Source of the DNA: Bin90 sp965214635 | GTDB taxonomy: Bacteria; Chloroflexota; Dehalococcoidia; Lucifugimonadales; JADFKI01 | Reading direction: 5' to 3' | DNA: 64,000 nucleotides | Assembly: GCA_965214635.1 (NCBI GenBank) | Contig: OZ243964.1 | Coordinates: 186,001 to 250,000 of the forward strand | The notes under the pieces: model-generated | The model's database searches: none | Told to the model about the DNA's origin: nothing | What the model saw: the letters and a program-made list of their open reading frames with translations, nothing else | Position numbers and translations under genes: made by a program | Part shown: positions 19,077-26,992 of the stretch, piece after piece | How positions within the stretch are numbered: the stretch's first letter is position 1 | Layout of the letters: each line of letters opens with the position of its first letter

Positions 19077-19673
19077 CTAGGATTGCGGGGAATTGCGGCG
19101 CGCCGTTTGGTAGTATGCACGGGCGAGCTGACGGCGGGAGCGTTCGGCGGCGTCTTCGTTGTATCCGGCGTTGAGGATGAATTGTGCCATTTCTCGCCAG
19201 TTGAAGGCACATCCGTCTTGGCTCGCTAGCATACGGAACAACCGCGCCAGTAGGGTGAAAAGCATGTCCCCCCGCGCTGTCAGCAAACGATTAAAGCGGA
19301 TCTCGCTGTAAAATGCTGTTGGGCGCTCCGTGTCGCCGCCCAAATACAGTATGCTGCCTACTGATGCCTTTCCTTTGTGAGCAGAACGACTTTCCATATC
19401 GTCACCAGTGGTGCGGGTCATCAGGGCGATGCCGTGCAGGATAAGCGCCCACTTGCGTTCTACGATTTCGCTGCCCAGTAGATCCTGTTGTGCCAGCAGC
19501 CGATAGAACACAGCGGCATCTGGGGCGTCGGGATTCATACGGCGCAGTGCGGCTAAGTCGCCGCGCCCGAACCTTGCACTAGATATTTCGTTGGCGTAGC
19601 CGACGGCAATGTCGCCCCAGTTGCGGGGTCGGGGTTCTGCCACTGGCGGTTCGGCAGTTGAGGTAGTGGTCAT
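19077..19673 (-). CDS. casB: Cse2 (CasB) Cascade small subunit
   Basis: A 198-aa helical small subunit, present as a dimer in the belly of Cascade, where it stabilises the displaced DNA strand. The pattern GDLAALRRMNPDAPDAAVFYRLL and the C-terminal RFNRLLTARGDMLFTLLARLFRML are recognisable for Cse2. Many Arg residues are in place for nucleic acid binding. It overlaps the cse1 stop by one base (TAATG), so the two are translationally coupled. Confidence 0.93.
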   Translation of the reverse strand: MTTTSTAEPPVAEPRPRNWGDIAVGYANEISSARFGRGDLAALRRMNPDAPDAAVFYRLLAQQDLLGSEIVERKWALILHGIALMTRTTGDDMESRSAHKGKASVGSILYLGGDTERPTAFYSEIRFNRLLTARGDMLFTLLARLFRMLASQDGCAFNWREMAQFILNAGYNEDAAERSRRQLARAYYQTARRNSPQS

Positions 19674-21247
19674 TACTCGTTCTCCTCAGGCTCATCGAAC
19701 AGAAACGGAAATCCGTTGTTCCCGCGCATTCTGCCCTCGAATAGCCCGTCAGCGGCTACGCGGGCACGGTACCGGTGGATGGCGGGACAGGGTAGGGCAT
19801 CCTCAGCAGCATGCAGGATGTTGCGGGCTTTAGCCACTACGGAATCCTTGAGCCAGCGGTTGCGGACGCGGTCCCGCTCTACATTACCGATAGCCTCGAA
19901 TTCTTCCTGCAGATCGTCAAAGAAACGGGCGTCTATGATTTCGTCCAGTCGGTTTAGCCATGGGCGGGCTAACTGGCGGTGTTCCGGACTGACATTGTTA
20001 CTGTCACCGCGAGCCACAAACACTTGGATGGCATGGCTAAGAATGCGCTGTACGATGCCAATTTGGTCAATCCTAGACTTGGCGATGTCCCCTAGTTCCT
20101 GGGCGCGATTGCGCCGCCCCATAATTTGTATTACCTTGCTTCTGATGGGAATGGTGCGCTCATAGTAGCCTTCGGTTTTGCCCTGTCCTCGAACTATGGC
20201 GCGGGCTACCAACTGCATTGTATCCGGAGAGCGTCGCTCGGATGCTGTTGGGTTAAACAAAATCGGCTGCCCCCAATTCGGAGAAGTCATGTAATCGGTT
20301 ACGCGTTTGTAGGAAAAAACGCCGGCTGCGGGGGTAAGCGACTTGTTTCCTTTACGGTCAACTGGAACCCATGGGTCTCCCATTACCCCTTTCAGCGCTT
20401 TCGACTCGATACGAGCCGCTTTGGAAGTGGCTCTAATTCCGTGTAGGCGTCTGTTGGCGCTAGAACAGAGGCGGATGCGGCGGCAGACCTCGATGAAAAA
20501 CGGGTCTATTTGACTTACCGACAGCTTTTCCGACGCTGTTCCATCCCACGGCAGTGTCCATAGCAACTCTGTACTACCCTTGCTTCCGTAAGTCGGATAG
20601 CTTTCCAAAATCTCGGAGCGACGCTCTAATAGAACAGCGATGTCGCGGCGAATATGGGCGCCGGTTCCTCCCGGCGGAGCTAGCGTGAACATCGGACGGC
20701 TGCTATTCCCGCCGTTCATTCGGGCGATGCCAAAGTTGCCGACGCCCCCATACCCCTGCATCGTCTGCAAAGTAATCAGGGCGAACAACCATGCATCCAC
20801 ACTCGCTTCCGACGCAACGGTTGATTTCAGGTCATGATTCTTTGCCGTAGCCAGCATATCCAGCTCGTCAGGCGTTGCTAGGGTGTTCTTGTAATCAGCC
20901 AGTTTGCTGGCGGCGCTTGCTGGCGGCTGCATAAAGGCGGGCGTGGTGATGTCATCGACCACCAGCTGCCAAGGCTCGTCGTCATGCCATTCTGGCGTCA
21001 GAGCGCGGATGATGCGTCGCCACTCGGTGGCATCATCAGGTGGCTCACTCAACCCCGCACGGCGCACTGCCATTACGCCCAGCTGAACCAGAAAGGCGTG
21101 CCAAGCGTGGCGCTGGTGGGGGCGCAAAGCCGGGAAGGTGTCCACCGAGTCTGCCATCAGACAGGCGTACACTTCCGGCAGCGACGCGGAGCATATGCCG
21201 CTCGTCGTGTCCATTTTGATTAGAGAATCTGTTAAGATATTCAGCAT
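19673..21247 (-). CDS. casA: Cse1 (CasA/Cas8e) Cascade large subunit
   Basis: A 524-aa large subunit that reads the PAM, starts unwinding of target DNA and recruits Cas3. The assignment rests on length, a Cse1-like N-terminus (LPEVYACLMADSVDTFPALRPHQRHAWHAFLVQLG), the WQLVVDDITTPAFMQPP segment and its first position in the operon after the regulatory gap. GAGGAAG precedes the ATG at 21247 by 8-9 nt. Its promoter is predicted at 21337-21366, giving a leader of about 83 nt that contains the seed match of the crRNA-like element. Confidence 0.94.
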   Translation of the reverse strand: MLNILTDSLIKMDTTSGICSASLPEVYACLMADSVDTFPALRPHQRHAWHAFLVQLGVMAVRRAGLSEPPDDATEWRRIIRALTPEWHDDEPWQLVVDDITTPAFMQPPASAASKLADYKNTLATPDELDMLATAKNHDLKSTVASEASVDAWLFALITLQTMQGYGGVGNFGIARMNGGNSSRPMFTLAPPGGTGAHIRRDIAVLLERRSEILESYPTYGSKGSTELLWTLPWDGTASEKLSVSQIDPFFIEVCRRIRLCSSANRRLHGIRATSKAARIESKALKGVMGDPWVPVDRKGNKSLTPAAGVFSYKRVTDYMTSPNWGQPILFNPTASERRSPDTMQLVARAIVRGQGKTEGYYERTIPIRSKVIQIMGRRNRAQELGDIAKSRIDQIGIVQRILSHAIQVFVARGDSNNVSPEHRQLARPWLNRLDEIIDARFFDDLQEEFEAIGNVERDRVRNRWLKDSVVAKARNILHAAEDALPCPAIHRYRARVAADGLFEGRMRGNNGFPFLFDEPEENE

Positions 21248-21320
21248 GGGTTTCGCTTCCTCGATCTACATAACGACAGAGATACTGGTACAGTATGCCT
21301 TGTTTTAAACGCCTGATTGC

Positions 21321-21333
21321 TTATAGTGACAAA
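21321..21333 (-). promoter_or_regulatory. Predicted target of the crRNA-like guide in the casA promoter
   Basis: Minus-strand TTTGTCACTATAA at 21333-21321 is identical to pseudo-spacer positions 2-14 at 21407-21419. It starts 3 nt downstream of the predicted -10 box and covers the expected transcription start near 21330. In E. coli bookkeeping the PAM would be AAC (21336-21334). Beyond 13 nt the match ends, which would favour binding without Cas3 cutting. The plus-strand copy contains TATAGT (21322-21327), the candidate -10 box of the guide itself. Confidence 0.75.
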
Positions 21334-21336
21334 GTT

Positions 21337-21366
21337 ATTGTAGAGGAGCATTCAGTGCTTTGTCAA
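21337..21366 (-). promoter_or_regulatory. Promoter of the casA-cas2 operon
   Basis: On the minus strand, a consensus -35 box TTGACA (21366-21361) and a -10 box TACAAT (21342-21337) are separated by 18 nt. Transcription would start near 21330, about 83 nt upstream of casA. No other good promoter was seen in the gap on this strand. Confidence 0.75.
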
Positions 21367-21393
21367 CCCCATTCGCGTTAGTGGAATTTAGAC

Positions 21394-21462
21394 CGGGGAT
21401 AGACCGTTTGTCACTATAATGCATTTTCTCAGTGATGATGTTCCCCCGCACACGCGGGGATA
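21394..21462 (+). ncRNA. crRNA-like regulatory RNA (CreR-like) between cas3 and casA
   Basis: The plus strand holds a degenerate one-spacer unit. Positions 21394-21405 (CGGGGATAGACC) equal the last 12 nt of the CRISPR repeat. Positions 21406-21438 are a 33-nt pseudo-spacer, exactly the array spacer length. Positions 21440-21462 equal repeat positions 2-24, with the CCCCGC/GCGGGG hairpin intact. The first repeat copy has lost its 5' stem arm, and the second has lost its 3' end (TGGC instead of GACC). The RNA would be loaded like a crRNA. The pseudo-spacer seed TTTGTCACTATAA matches the casA promoter. A candidate promoter (TTGTTT at 21300, 16 nt, TATAGT at 21322-21327) lies upstream. The family concept (CreR/CreA-type crRNA-like guides) is established; its function here is inferred. 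Confidence 0.8.
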
Positions 21463-21463
21463 T

Positions 21464-21499
21464 GGCGTAGGGGCAATCCCTTGTGGTTGTCCCTACGCC
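21464..21499. terminator. Strong hairpin after the crRNA-like unit and cas3
   Basis: GGCGTAGGGGCAA (21464-21476) pairs with TTGTCCCTACGCC (21487-21499) over 13 bp with one G-U pair and a 10-nt loop. It overlaps the cas3 stop codon and directly follows the crRNA-like unit, so it could end both transcripts. No T tract follows on either strand, so it may instead be a dispersed palindromic repeat or an RNA-stabilising stem. Confidence 0.55.
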
Positions 21500-24156
21500 T
21501 GCGCTCGATGCAGTCCCAGCCGATCGTAGCGAAACCGCCGATTGCCGATGCTGAACTCAAACCCACCGTCGGTTGGTGTCGGTTCTACTGGCGTTTTCGG
21601 AACCGCTTCATTGGACAACCAGCGCGTGGTCATCGCTAGATGGTCTATGGGGCTGTCGTCGAAAGGGCTAGCCATCGGCGGGTCAAAGCTTATGTCCACC
21701 CTATCGTCGCCCAGCCGTGTGCGGATGCTTTCTTCCCTGTCGGGGAAAAGGACTTGCCGATTGTCCTCCCCAAAGAACGATTTGTCGAAACTGATGACTG
21801 CACTTCTAGCAGTCTGGGCATCGGCGATATGTCCGCCTGCGCTATCGATGGCGTGTTCTCTCCAGCGGTCGCCCATCTCTTGGGTAATCGCTTCCAGCGC
21901 GTCGGAATGGGTCGCCCGCTCGACTAGTTCCCGATTCATTTCCGGGATTCGCCATTGGGGATGTTGGGCTATTAGCCGCAGCGTGGCTTCCAGTATCTGC
22001 AGGCTCGGGTACACGCCTCCATAAGGCCCCAGTCCGTTGGCGTTTTCTCCTTTATCGAGCAACGGCGTCAGGTCGTTGTCCGGCGGAGTGAGCACGATGC
22101 AGACCGTCCGGTCGTAGCCGACAGGTCTGTCATCGCGTCGGCGGCGGTGCAGGCGGCCAATGCGCTGTAACAGCACATCCACCGGGCACAGGTCGGTAAT
22201 TAGCAGGTCAGCGTCGATGTCCAGCGACTGTTCCAGCGTCTGAGTGCCCACCACGATGCAGCCGCCCGGCTGACGGTCTTTGCCCAGCAGTTCCTCCACG
22301 CGCTGATCTAGCAGGCGGCGGTCGCTGGCGGCAAACCGCCCGTGATGCAGTGTTGGCACGCCATTGAGGGCGAACAGCAGCTTGTCGTCGGATCCAGCCA
22401 GCTCCTCTATCGCGCGCTGAGTGCCAATTGCGTTGCCCACCGTGTTGCGAATCACCAGCGTTTTGGCACCTGCTCGTGCCGCTGACAGCGCGCGCTGGGC
22501 GACGGCGGCAAAGTCGGGCATTTCCGGCACCGCGATAACGCTAACGGTCTTTTCCTGCCCGTTTTCGCCGGCGTCGGTTACGCTTTCGCCGGTAGCGCCT
22601 CGGATGCTAATGGCGGGATAGGGCGTCGCGATGGCGTCGGGCAGCGACAGCGGACTGCTCCCGATGTCGCGACGATTCGCCTGCAGCCAGCGGCTACGCG
22701 CCGCCGAACCCAGCGTGGCTGACATCAGCAGAGCGTAGCCGCCTGCACCAAGATGTGCCCCTAGCAGCCGCTCTAGCACGCCGCCCATGTACACATCGGA
22801 TGCGTGCACTTCGTCCACTACCAGTAGGTTGCGGGACAGACTAGCCATCCGCATATGGGCGTTCTTGACTTGCAGTGCGCCCAGCAGCGCCTGATCAATG
22901 GTGCCGACGGCGATTTGCGCTGTCAGGTAGCGCTTGGGGTTTTCGGTAGACCACGGCTTTTCGGTGTCATGCTCGCCATTCCACGAAGCATTGTAGTCAG
23001 TCAGTTCTGCGATTTCCGCGTCTGTGTCAGGCTCATAGCCGGGGACGGCAAGGACGACGGGAGGGCGGACTTCTGCTGGAAACAGGTTGGCGATGAAACG
23101 CCGTACGCGCCCGTGTATTTGCGCTGCGGCGGCGCGGGTGGGCAGCGCAAAATACACGCCATCCACCAGATTCGCCTCATACATCCGGGCGAACCGCCAC
23201 AGCGCGGCTTCGGTCTTGCCGGAGCCGGTCTCCGACTCCATGATGACCAGTTGCTCTTTGAAGGGAATGTTCTGGGCTTTTCGCTGAATGGCACGAGGCG
23301 GTTCGGGAATGTCAAATAGTTGTCCGAAATCAGGGACGCTGGTGAAACTCTGGCGCTGTTCTGTCAAGTTCAAGCCGACGGCGTCGATGGCTCGCGCAGC
23401 TTTGTTGCGGGCGACGATGATGTAATCAGCATGAGGCGTGTCCACAAACTCGAACCATTTTTCGTTTGAGCCGATCCAATCGGCTAGGTTGCATAAGCCT
23501 AGGAAGTGGTGCTGGAAAGCGGGTGCGGCGGGCAAAGGCGGCGCGCTAGTCGCAAATGCCGCCGGAAACCACTGGCGTATCAGCCTGCCAATGCGTGCGG
23601 TGTATTCTGACGGGTTCAAACTGCCGAAAGGACGCCAAGCCCCTGGGTTTCGCTGTCGCGCCCCTTCTAACTGGAGTGGGCGACCGTGGTGGGACAGCGT
23701 GGCAGCGAACAGAGCGCAGGCGGTTTCGCCATATCGGTCATCCCATTTTAGGAAATCATCCCATCCCAGCGCGTCAAAGAACCAGTTGGTTTCTGTGTCT
23801 TCACCGTTCAGTATCGGCGTCAAGTCCAGCGTGTGCCCCATGCGAGGCGGACGCCTTCGGCCGGGGGGAATGTCCGCATCCCGCCAAACCTGCGCCTGAA
23901 ACCCGATGTTGATTTTGCCAATATCATGCAAGGCTGCGAATACTGCCAGCCGCGACGCCATCGCGTCGTCAAGATCATCTAGCCCACCGGAGCGCGCCAG
24001 TCGCCGCCGGATGGTAGGTTGCTGCAATAGCGCCTCGAAGCATGCGCCCACATCAGCGAGATGATGCTCCAGCAGGTGGATGCGTTCTGGCCCGAGTTGT
24101 CTGTATGGAAACGTTTTAGCCCAGAAAGCATGTGTGTAAATCGGCGCATTAGTCAT
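21493..24156 (-). CDS. cas3: Cas3 HD nuclease-helicase
   Basis: An 887-aa fusion of an HD nuclease and an SF2 helicase that is recruited by target-bound Cascade to nick and degrade DNA. HD ligands are His31/His32 and His77-Asp78 in AALHDIGK. Helicase motifs are Walker A SETGSGKT (308-315), motif II DEVH (448-451), motif III SAT (479-481) and motif VI LLQRIGRLHRR near residue 665. All key residues are present, so the enzyme should be active. AGGA lies 9 nt before the ATG. It is separated from casA by a 245-bp regulatory gap with its own promoter, so cas3 is probably transcribed independently of the Cascade operon. Confidence 0.96.
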   Translation of the reverse strand: MTNAPIYTHAFWAKTFPYRQLGPERIHLLEHHLADVGACFEALLQQPTIRRRLARSGGLDDLDDAMASRLAVFAALHDIGKINIGFQAQVWRDADIPPGRRRPPRMGHTLDLTPILNGEDTETNWFFDALGWDDFLKWDDRYGETACALFAATLSHHGRPLQLEGARQRNPGAWRPFGSLNPSEYTARIGRLIRQWFPAAFATSAPPLPAAPAFQHHFLGLCNLADWIGSNEKWFEFVDTPHADYIIVARNKAARAIDAVGLNLTEQRQSFTSVPDFGQLFDIPEPPRAIQRKAQNIPFKEQLVIMESETGSGKTEAALWRFARMYEANLVDGVYFALPTRAAAAQIHGRVRRFIANLFPAEVRPPVVLAVPGYEPDTDAEIAELTDYNASWNGEHDTEKPWSTENPKRYLTAQIAVGTIDQALLGALQVKNAHMRMASLSRNLLVVDEVHASDVYMGGVLERLLGAHLGAGGYALLMSATLGSAARSRWLQANRRDIGSSPLSLPDAIATPYPAISIRGATGESVTDAGENGQEKTVSVIAVPEMPDFAAVAQRALSAARAGAKTLVIRNTVGNAIGTQRAIEELAGSDDKLLFALNGVPTLHHGRFAASDRRLLDQRVEELLGKDRQPGGCIVVGTQTLEQSLDIDADLLITDLCPVDVLLQRIGRLHRRRRDDRPVGYDRTVCIVLTPPDNDLTPLLDKGENANGLGPYGGVYPSLQILEATLRLIAQHPQWRIPEMNRELVERATHSDALEAITQEMGDRWREHAIDSAGGHIADAQTARSAVISFDKSFFGEDNRQVLFPDREESIRTRLGDDRVDISFDPPMASPFDDSPIDHLAMTTRWLSNEAVPKTPVEPTPTDGGFEFSIGNRRFRYDRLGLHRAQA

Positions 24157-24271
24157 TGCATATTATCCTGTACACAGGTTGTAGTAAGTGGACTGTTGCC
24201 GTGTGGCAGGTGTTGCCAACTCGCCACCAATCCGAGGCGATGATATGATGATAATAGGACAGCGCCCGCGC

Positions 24272-26500
24272 CTATTGCCGGGTCAGCGCGCGCTCGATAG
24301 CAGTGCGGTACGCGCCGTCGATTTCCGACAACGGCATATGAATTAGGTCGCCGAGAGTGATGCCGTCTTCAAGCTCGGTAACGCTGCCGATGGTTGTCCA
24401 TGGAACTTGTTCGGCGGCGCAGATAGCCTCCAAGGCGGGTATACTGTCCGAGGGCAGGGATACGACGATTCGGGATTGGGTTTCGCCAAAGAGCAGGGCG
24501 TCCCACCGTCGCCCAGCGGCGAAAGTGTCCCCATCGCACCGCACGCCCGTCCTGCCGGTGATGCAAGATTCGGCTAGGGCAACAGCAAGCCCGCCATCGC
24601 TGCAATCGTGCGCCGAGCTTATGAGGCAGCGGCTTATGAGGCGGCGGCAAGCCTGCTGCAAGGCGACTTCCGCACTCAGATCGAGGGCGGGCATCCCCGC
24701 GACAAGCCCGTGTATCAGCTCGAGATATTCGCTGCCGGCGAGGGATGCCGTATCGTCGGACGGTGCAAGTGCGCCAAGCAGGACGACTAGGTCGCCCGAA
24801 CGCTTGAATCCGATGTTGACGGCGGTGGTTACATCCTCGAGCAATCCTAGGCAGCCGATGACGGGTGTGGGGTAGATGCCGACCCCTTGAGTTTCGTTGT
24901 ACAGGCTGACATTGCCGCTGACGACGGGTGCGGACAGCGCCTCACTTGCCGCCGCCATTCCCTTGATGCACTCTTCAAGTTGGTAGTAGATTTCAGGGCG
25001 CTCCGGATTGCCGAAGTTCAGGCAGTCGGTGAGAGCGATGGGTTCTGCGCCAGTGCACGACACATTGCGGCAAGCCTCAGCAACGGCGATTTGTCCGCCG
25101 ATGAAGGGGTCTAAGTGGCAAAGTCTGCCGTTGCCATCGGTGGCTAGAGCGATGGCTTTGCGCGTGCCCTTGATGCGGAGCACGGCGGCATCCCCGCCGG
25201 GGGCGGCAACGGTGTTCGTTTGAACTTGGTGGTCGTACTGCCGATAGACCCATTCCTTGCTGGCAATATTGGGGGACACTAGCAGGCGTAGCAGGATGTC
25301 CGCAGGCGATTGGTCAGGCAGGGGCAGGCTTGCAAGGTCATAGGCTTGCAGGTCGGGCGGCCAGTCGGGTTTGACGCCCGTCAGCCGATATTGTGGCGCG
25401 TCGGTGAGTGTGCGTACGGGTGGTTCGCCTTGCGGTGTGCTGCCGTCGAAGATGCGCGCAATACCGTCGTCAGTGGCTCGCCCAATGACGCTTGACTGCA
25501 GATCCCACTTGTCGAAGATAGCCTTGACCTCTTCCGCATATCCGTCTTTGACTGCGATTAGCATCCGTTCTTGCGACTCGGACAGCATCACTTCGTAGGG
25601 GGTCATTCCCGTCTCGCGGCGGGGAACAAGCGCCACATCGAGTTGTATGCCGGTATAGCCGTTGGACGCCGCTTCGATGCAGGCGCTGGTCAGTCCCGCT
25701 GCTCCGAGGTCTTGCATGCCTACCACATAGTCGGTCTTGGCTGCTTCTAGGCAGGCTTCTATGAGGGACTTTTCCATAAAAGGATTGCCGACTTGGACGG
25801 TGGGGCGTAGCTCTCGCTCTTCTTCGAAGGTGCGGGACGCCAGACCGGATGCGCCGTGAATGCCATCGCGTCCGGTGTCGGATCCGACGAGCATCAGCAG
25901 GTTGCCTGCGCCGCCAGTGGTGGCTCGCATCAGATCGCCCTCGCGCAGCAGTCCCACGCACATAGCGTTCACAAGCGGGTTGCCGGAGTACGAGTGTGAA
26001 AACACGACCTCGCCGCCTACATTGGGGATACCGATGCAGTTGCCATACCCGGATATGCCGGCGACCACGCCGCCGAACAGGTATCGGTTTCGGGCGTTGT
26101 CCAGCGGCCCAAAGCGGAGGGAGTTCAGCAGCGCTATCGGGCGCGCTCCCATGGCGAATATGTCGCGTACGATGCCGCCTACGCCGGTGGCTGCGCCTTG
26201 ATACGGCTCGATGGCAGATGGGTGGTTGTGCGACTCTATCTTCATCACGATGGCGAGACCGTCGCCTATGTCCACGACGCCGGCGTTTTCTGCCCCGGGG
26301 GACACGAGCAGGCGCGGGCTGTCGCTCGGCAGCAGGCGCAGCAGCGGCTTGGAGTGCTTGTAACCGCAGTGTTCGCTCCACAGTGAGCCGAATAGACCGA
26401 GCTCGAGATGGTTCGGTTCTCTGCCAAGCCTGTCCACGATGGCTTCGTACTCGGCTTCTGTGAGCGCAAGTTCGTCGAGCGTCTGCTTCAGTGCCGTCAT
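24272..26500 (-). CDS. purL: Phosphoribosylformylglycinamidine synthase subunit PurL
   Basis: A 742-aa small-type PurL, the ATP-dependent synthetase subunit that converts FGAR to FGAM in purine synthesis, using ammonia from PurQ. Diagnostic stretches are SLWSEHCGYKHSK (about 41-53), MKIESHNHPSAIEPYQGAAT with conserved His residues, and DIFAMGARPIALLNSLRFG. Length fits the PurL of PurLQS systems, which also need PurS. No purS is seen in the window. GGAG stands 7 nt before the ATG. It is the last gene of a run yqeY-purQ-eamA-eamA-purL. Confidence 0.97.
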   Translation of the reverse strand: MTALKQTLDELALTEAEYEAIVDRLGREPNHLELGLFGSLWSEHCGYKHSKPLLRLLPSDSPRLLVSPGAENAGVVDIGDGLAIVMKIESHNHPSAIEPYQGAATGVGGIVRDIFAMGARPIALLNSLRFGPLDNARNRYLFGGVVAGISGYGNCIGIPNVGGEVVFSHSYSGNPLVNAMCVGLLREGDLMRATTGGAGNLLMLVGSDTGRDGIHGASGLASRTFEEERELRPTVQVGNPFMEKSLIEACLEAAKTDYVVGMQDLGAAGLTSACIEAASNGYTGIQLDVALVPRRETGMTPYEVMLSESQERMLIAVKDGYAEEVKAIFDKWDLQSSVIGRATDDGIARIFDGSTPQGEPPVRTLTDAPQYRLTGVKPDWPPDLQAYDLASLPLPDQSPADILLRLLVSPNIASKEWVYRQYDHQVQTNTVAAPGGDAAVLRIKGTRKAIALATDGNGRLCHLDPFIGGQIAVAEACRNVSCTGAEPIALTDCLNFGNPERPEIYYQLEECIKGMAAASEALSAPVVSGNVSLYNETQGVGIYPTPVIGCLGLLEDVTTAVNIGFKRSGDLVVLLGALAPSDDTASLAGSEYLELIHGLVAGMPALDLSAEVALQQACRRLISRCLISSAHDCSDGGLAVALAESCITGRTGVRCDGDTFAAGRRWDALLFGETQSRIVVSLPSDSIPALEAICAAEQVPWTTIGSVTELEDGITLGDLIHMPLSEIDGAYRTAIERALTRQ

Positions 26501-26524
26501 CGAGATCTCCGTCGCGCTGTTTGC

Positions 26525-26992
26525 TTACTCTATGCCAAATGTGATTAGGATTACGCCACCGACCACAAGCAGTGCGCCTAGAACGGTTCGCAGCGTTACG
26601 CGCTCCATGCCGCGCAGGAATATGAGTGTGAGCAGTACCGAGAAGAGCGGAGCAGTGCCTGTGAGCGGCGAAACCAGTATTGCGGGCGCTTTGCTCAGTG
26701 CCAAAAACATGAAGCTTATTCCCCATGCGCCCGCTCCGCCCGCAAGCGCAACGAATAGCCAGCCCTTCCATGATGGCCGAAGTTTGTAGTCGGAGCGTAT
26801 GTGGCTCTGGAATATGACTGCCAAAATAAGCGTTGCCAATATCATGGAGAAGGCGTTAGCCACGATCGGGGGCGATATGTCGCTGACCACCTTGCGTGCC
26901 ACCACGGCCAGCGTGCCGTAGCTAGCTGCGGAGCAGACGGCGGCGGTGTATCCGATAATCGCCTCGCGCCTTGCGATGCGTGCTTGTGTCAC
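26525..26992 (-). CDS. Half-size EamA (DMT) protein, second half
   Basis: A 155-aa membrane protein with one EamA domain (about five TM helices), of the drug/metabolite transporter superfamily. I place the start at GTG 26992, which overlaps the stop of the preceding half-size gene in a GTGA tetranucleotide. Longer upstream frames are shadows of that gene. The usual EamA permease is about 300 aa with two tandem domains. The two proteins together equal one such permease, so they probably act as a heterodimer. A sequencing frameshift that split one gene is the main alternative. Substrate is unknown. Confidence 0.7.
   Translation of the reverse strand: MTQARIARREAIIGYTAAVCSAASYGTLAVVARKVVSDISPPIVANAFSMILATLILAVIFQSHIRSDYKLRPSWKGWLFVALAGGAGAWGISFMFLALSKAPAILVSPLTGTAPLFSVLLTLIFLRGMERVTLRTVLGALLVVGGVILITFGIE

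Noticed and set aside
21266..21271. Start-stop minimal frame ATGTAG in the casA leader (minus strand)
   Set aside because: It recalls the mini-frames of CreT-type toxic RNAs, but there is no Shine-Dalgarno, rare-codon tract or separate promoter, so a toxin is not supported.
21248..21492. Toxin-antitoxin (CreTA-like) reading of the cas3-casA gap
   Set aside because: The guide seed matches the casA promoter itself and no separate toxin RNA unit is visible, so an autoregulatory guide fits better.
24160..24165. TAATAT as the -10 box of cas3
   Set aside because: It lies only 3 nt before the ATG, so transcription would start inside the start codon.
25470..26771. 433-aa open frame on the minus strand within purL
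   Set aside because: Arg/His-rich shadow frame of purL in GC-rich DNA, no family resemblance.
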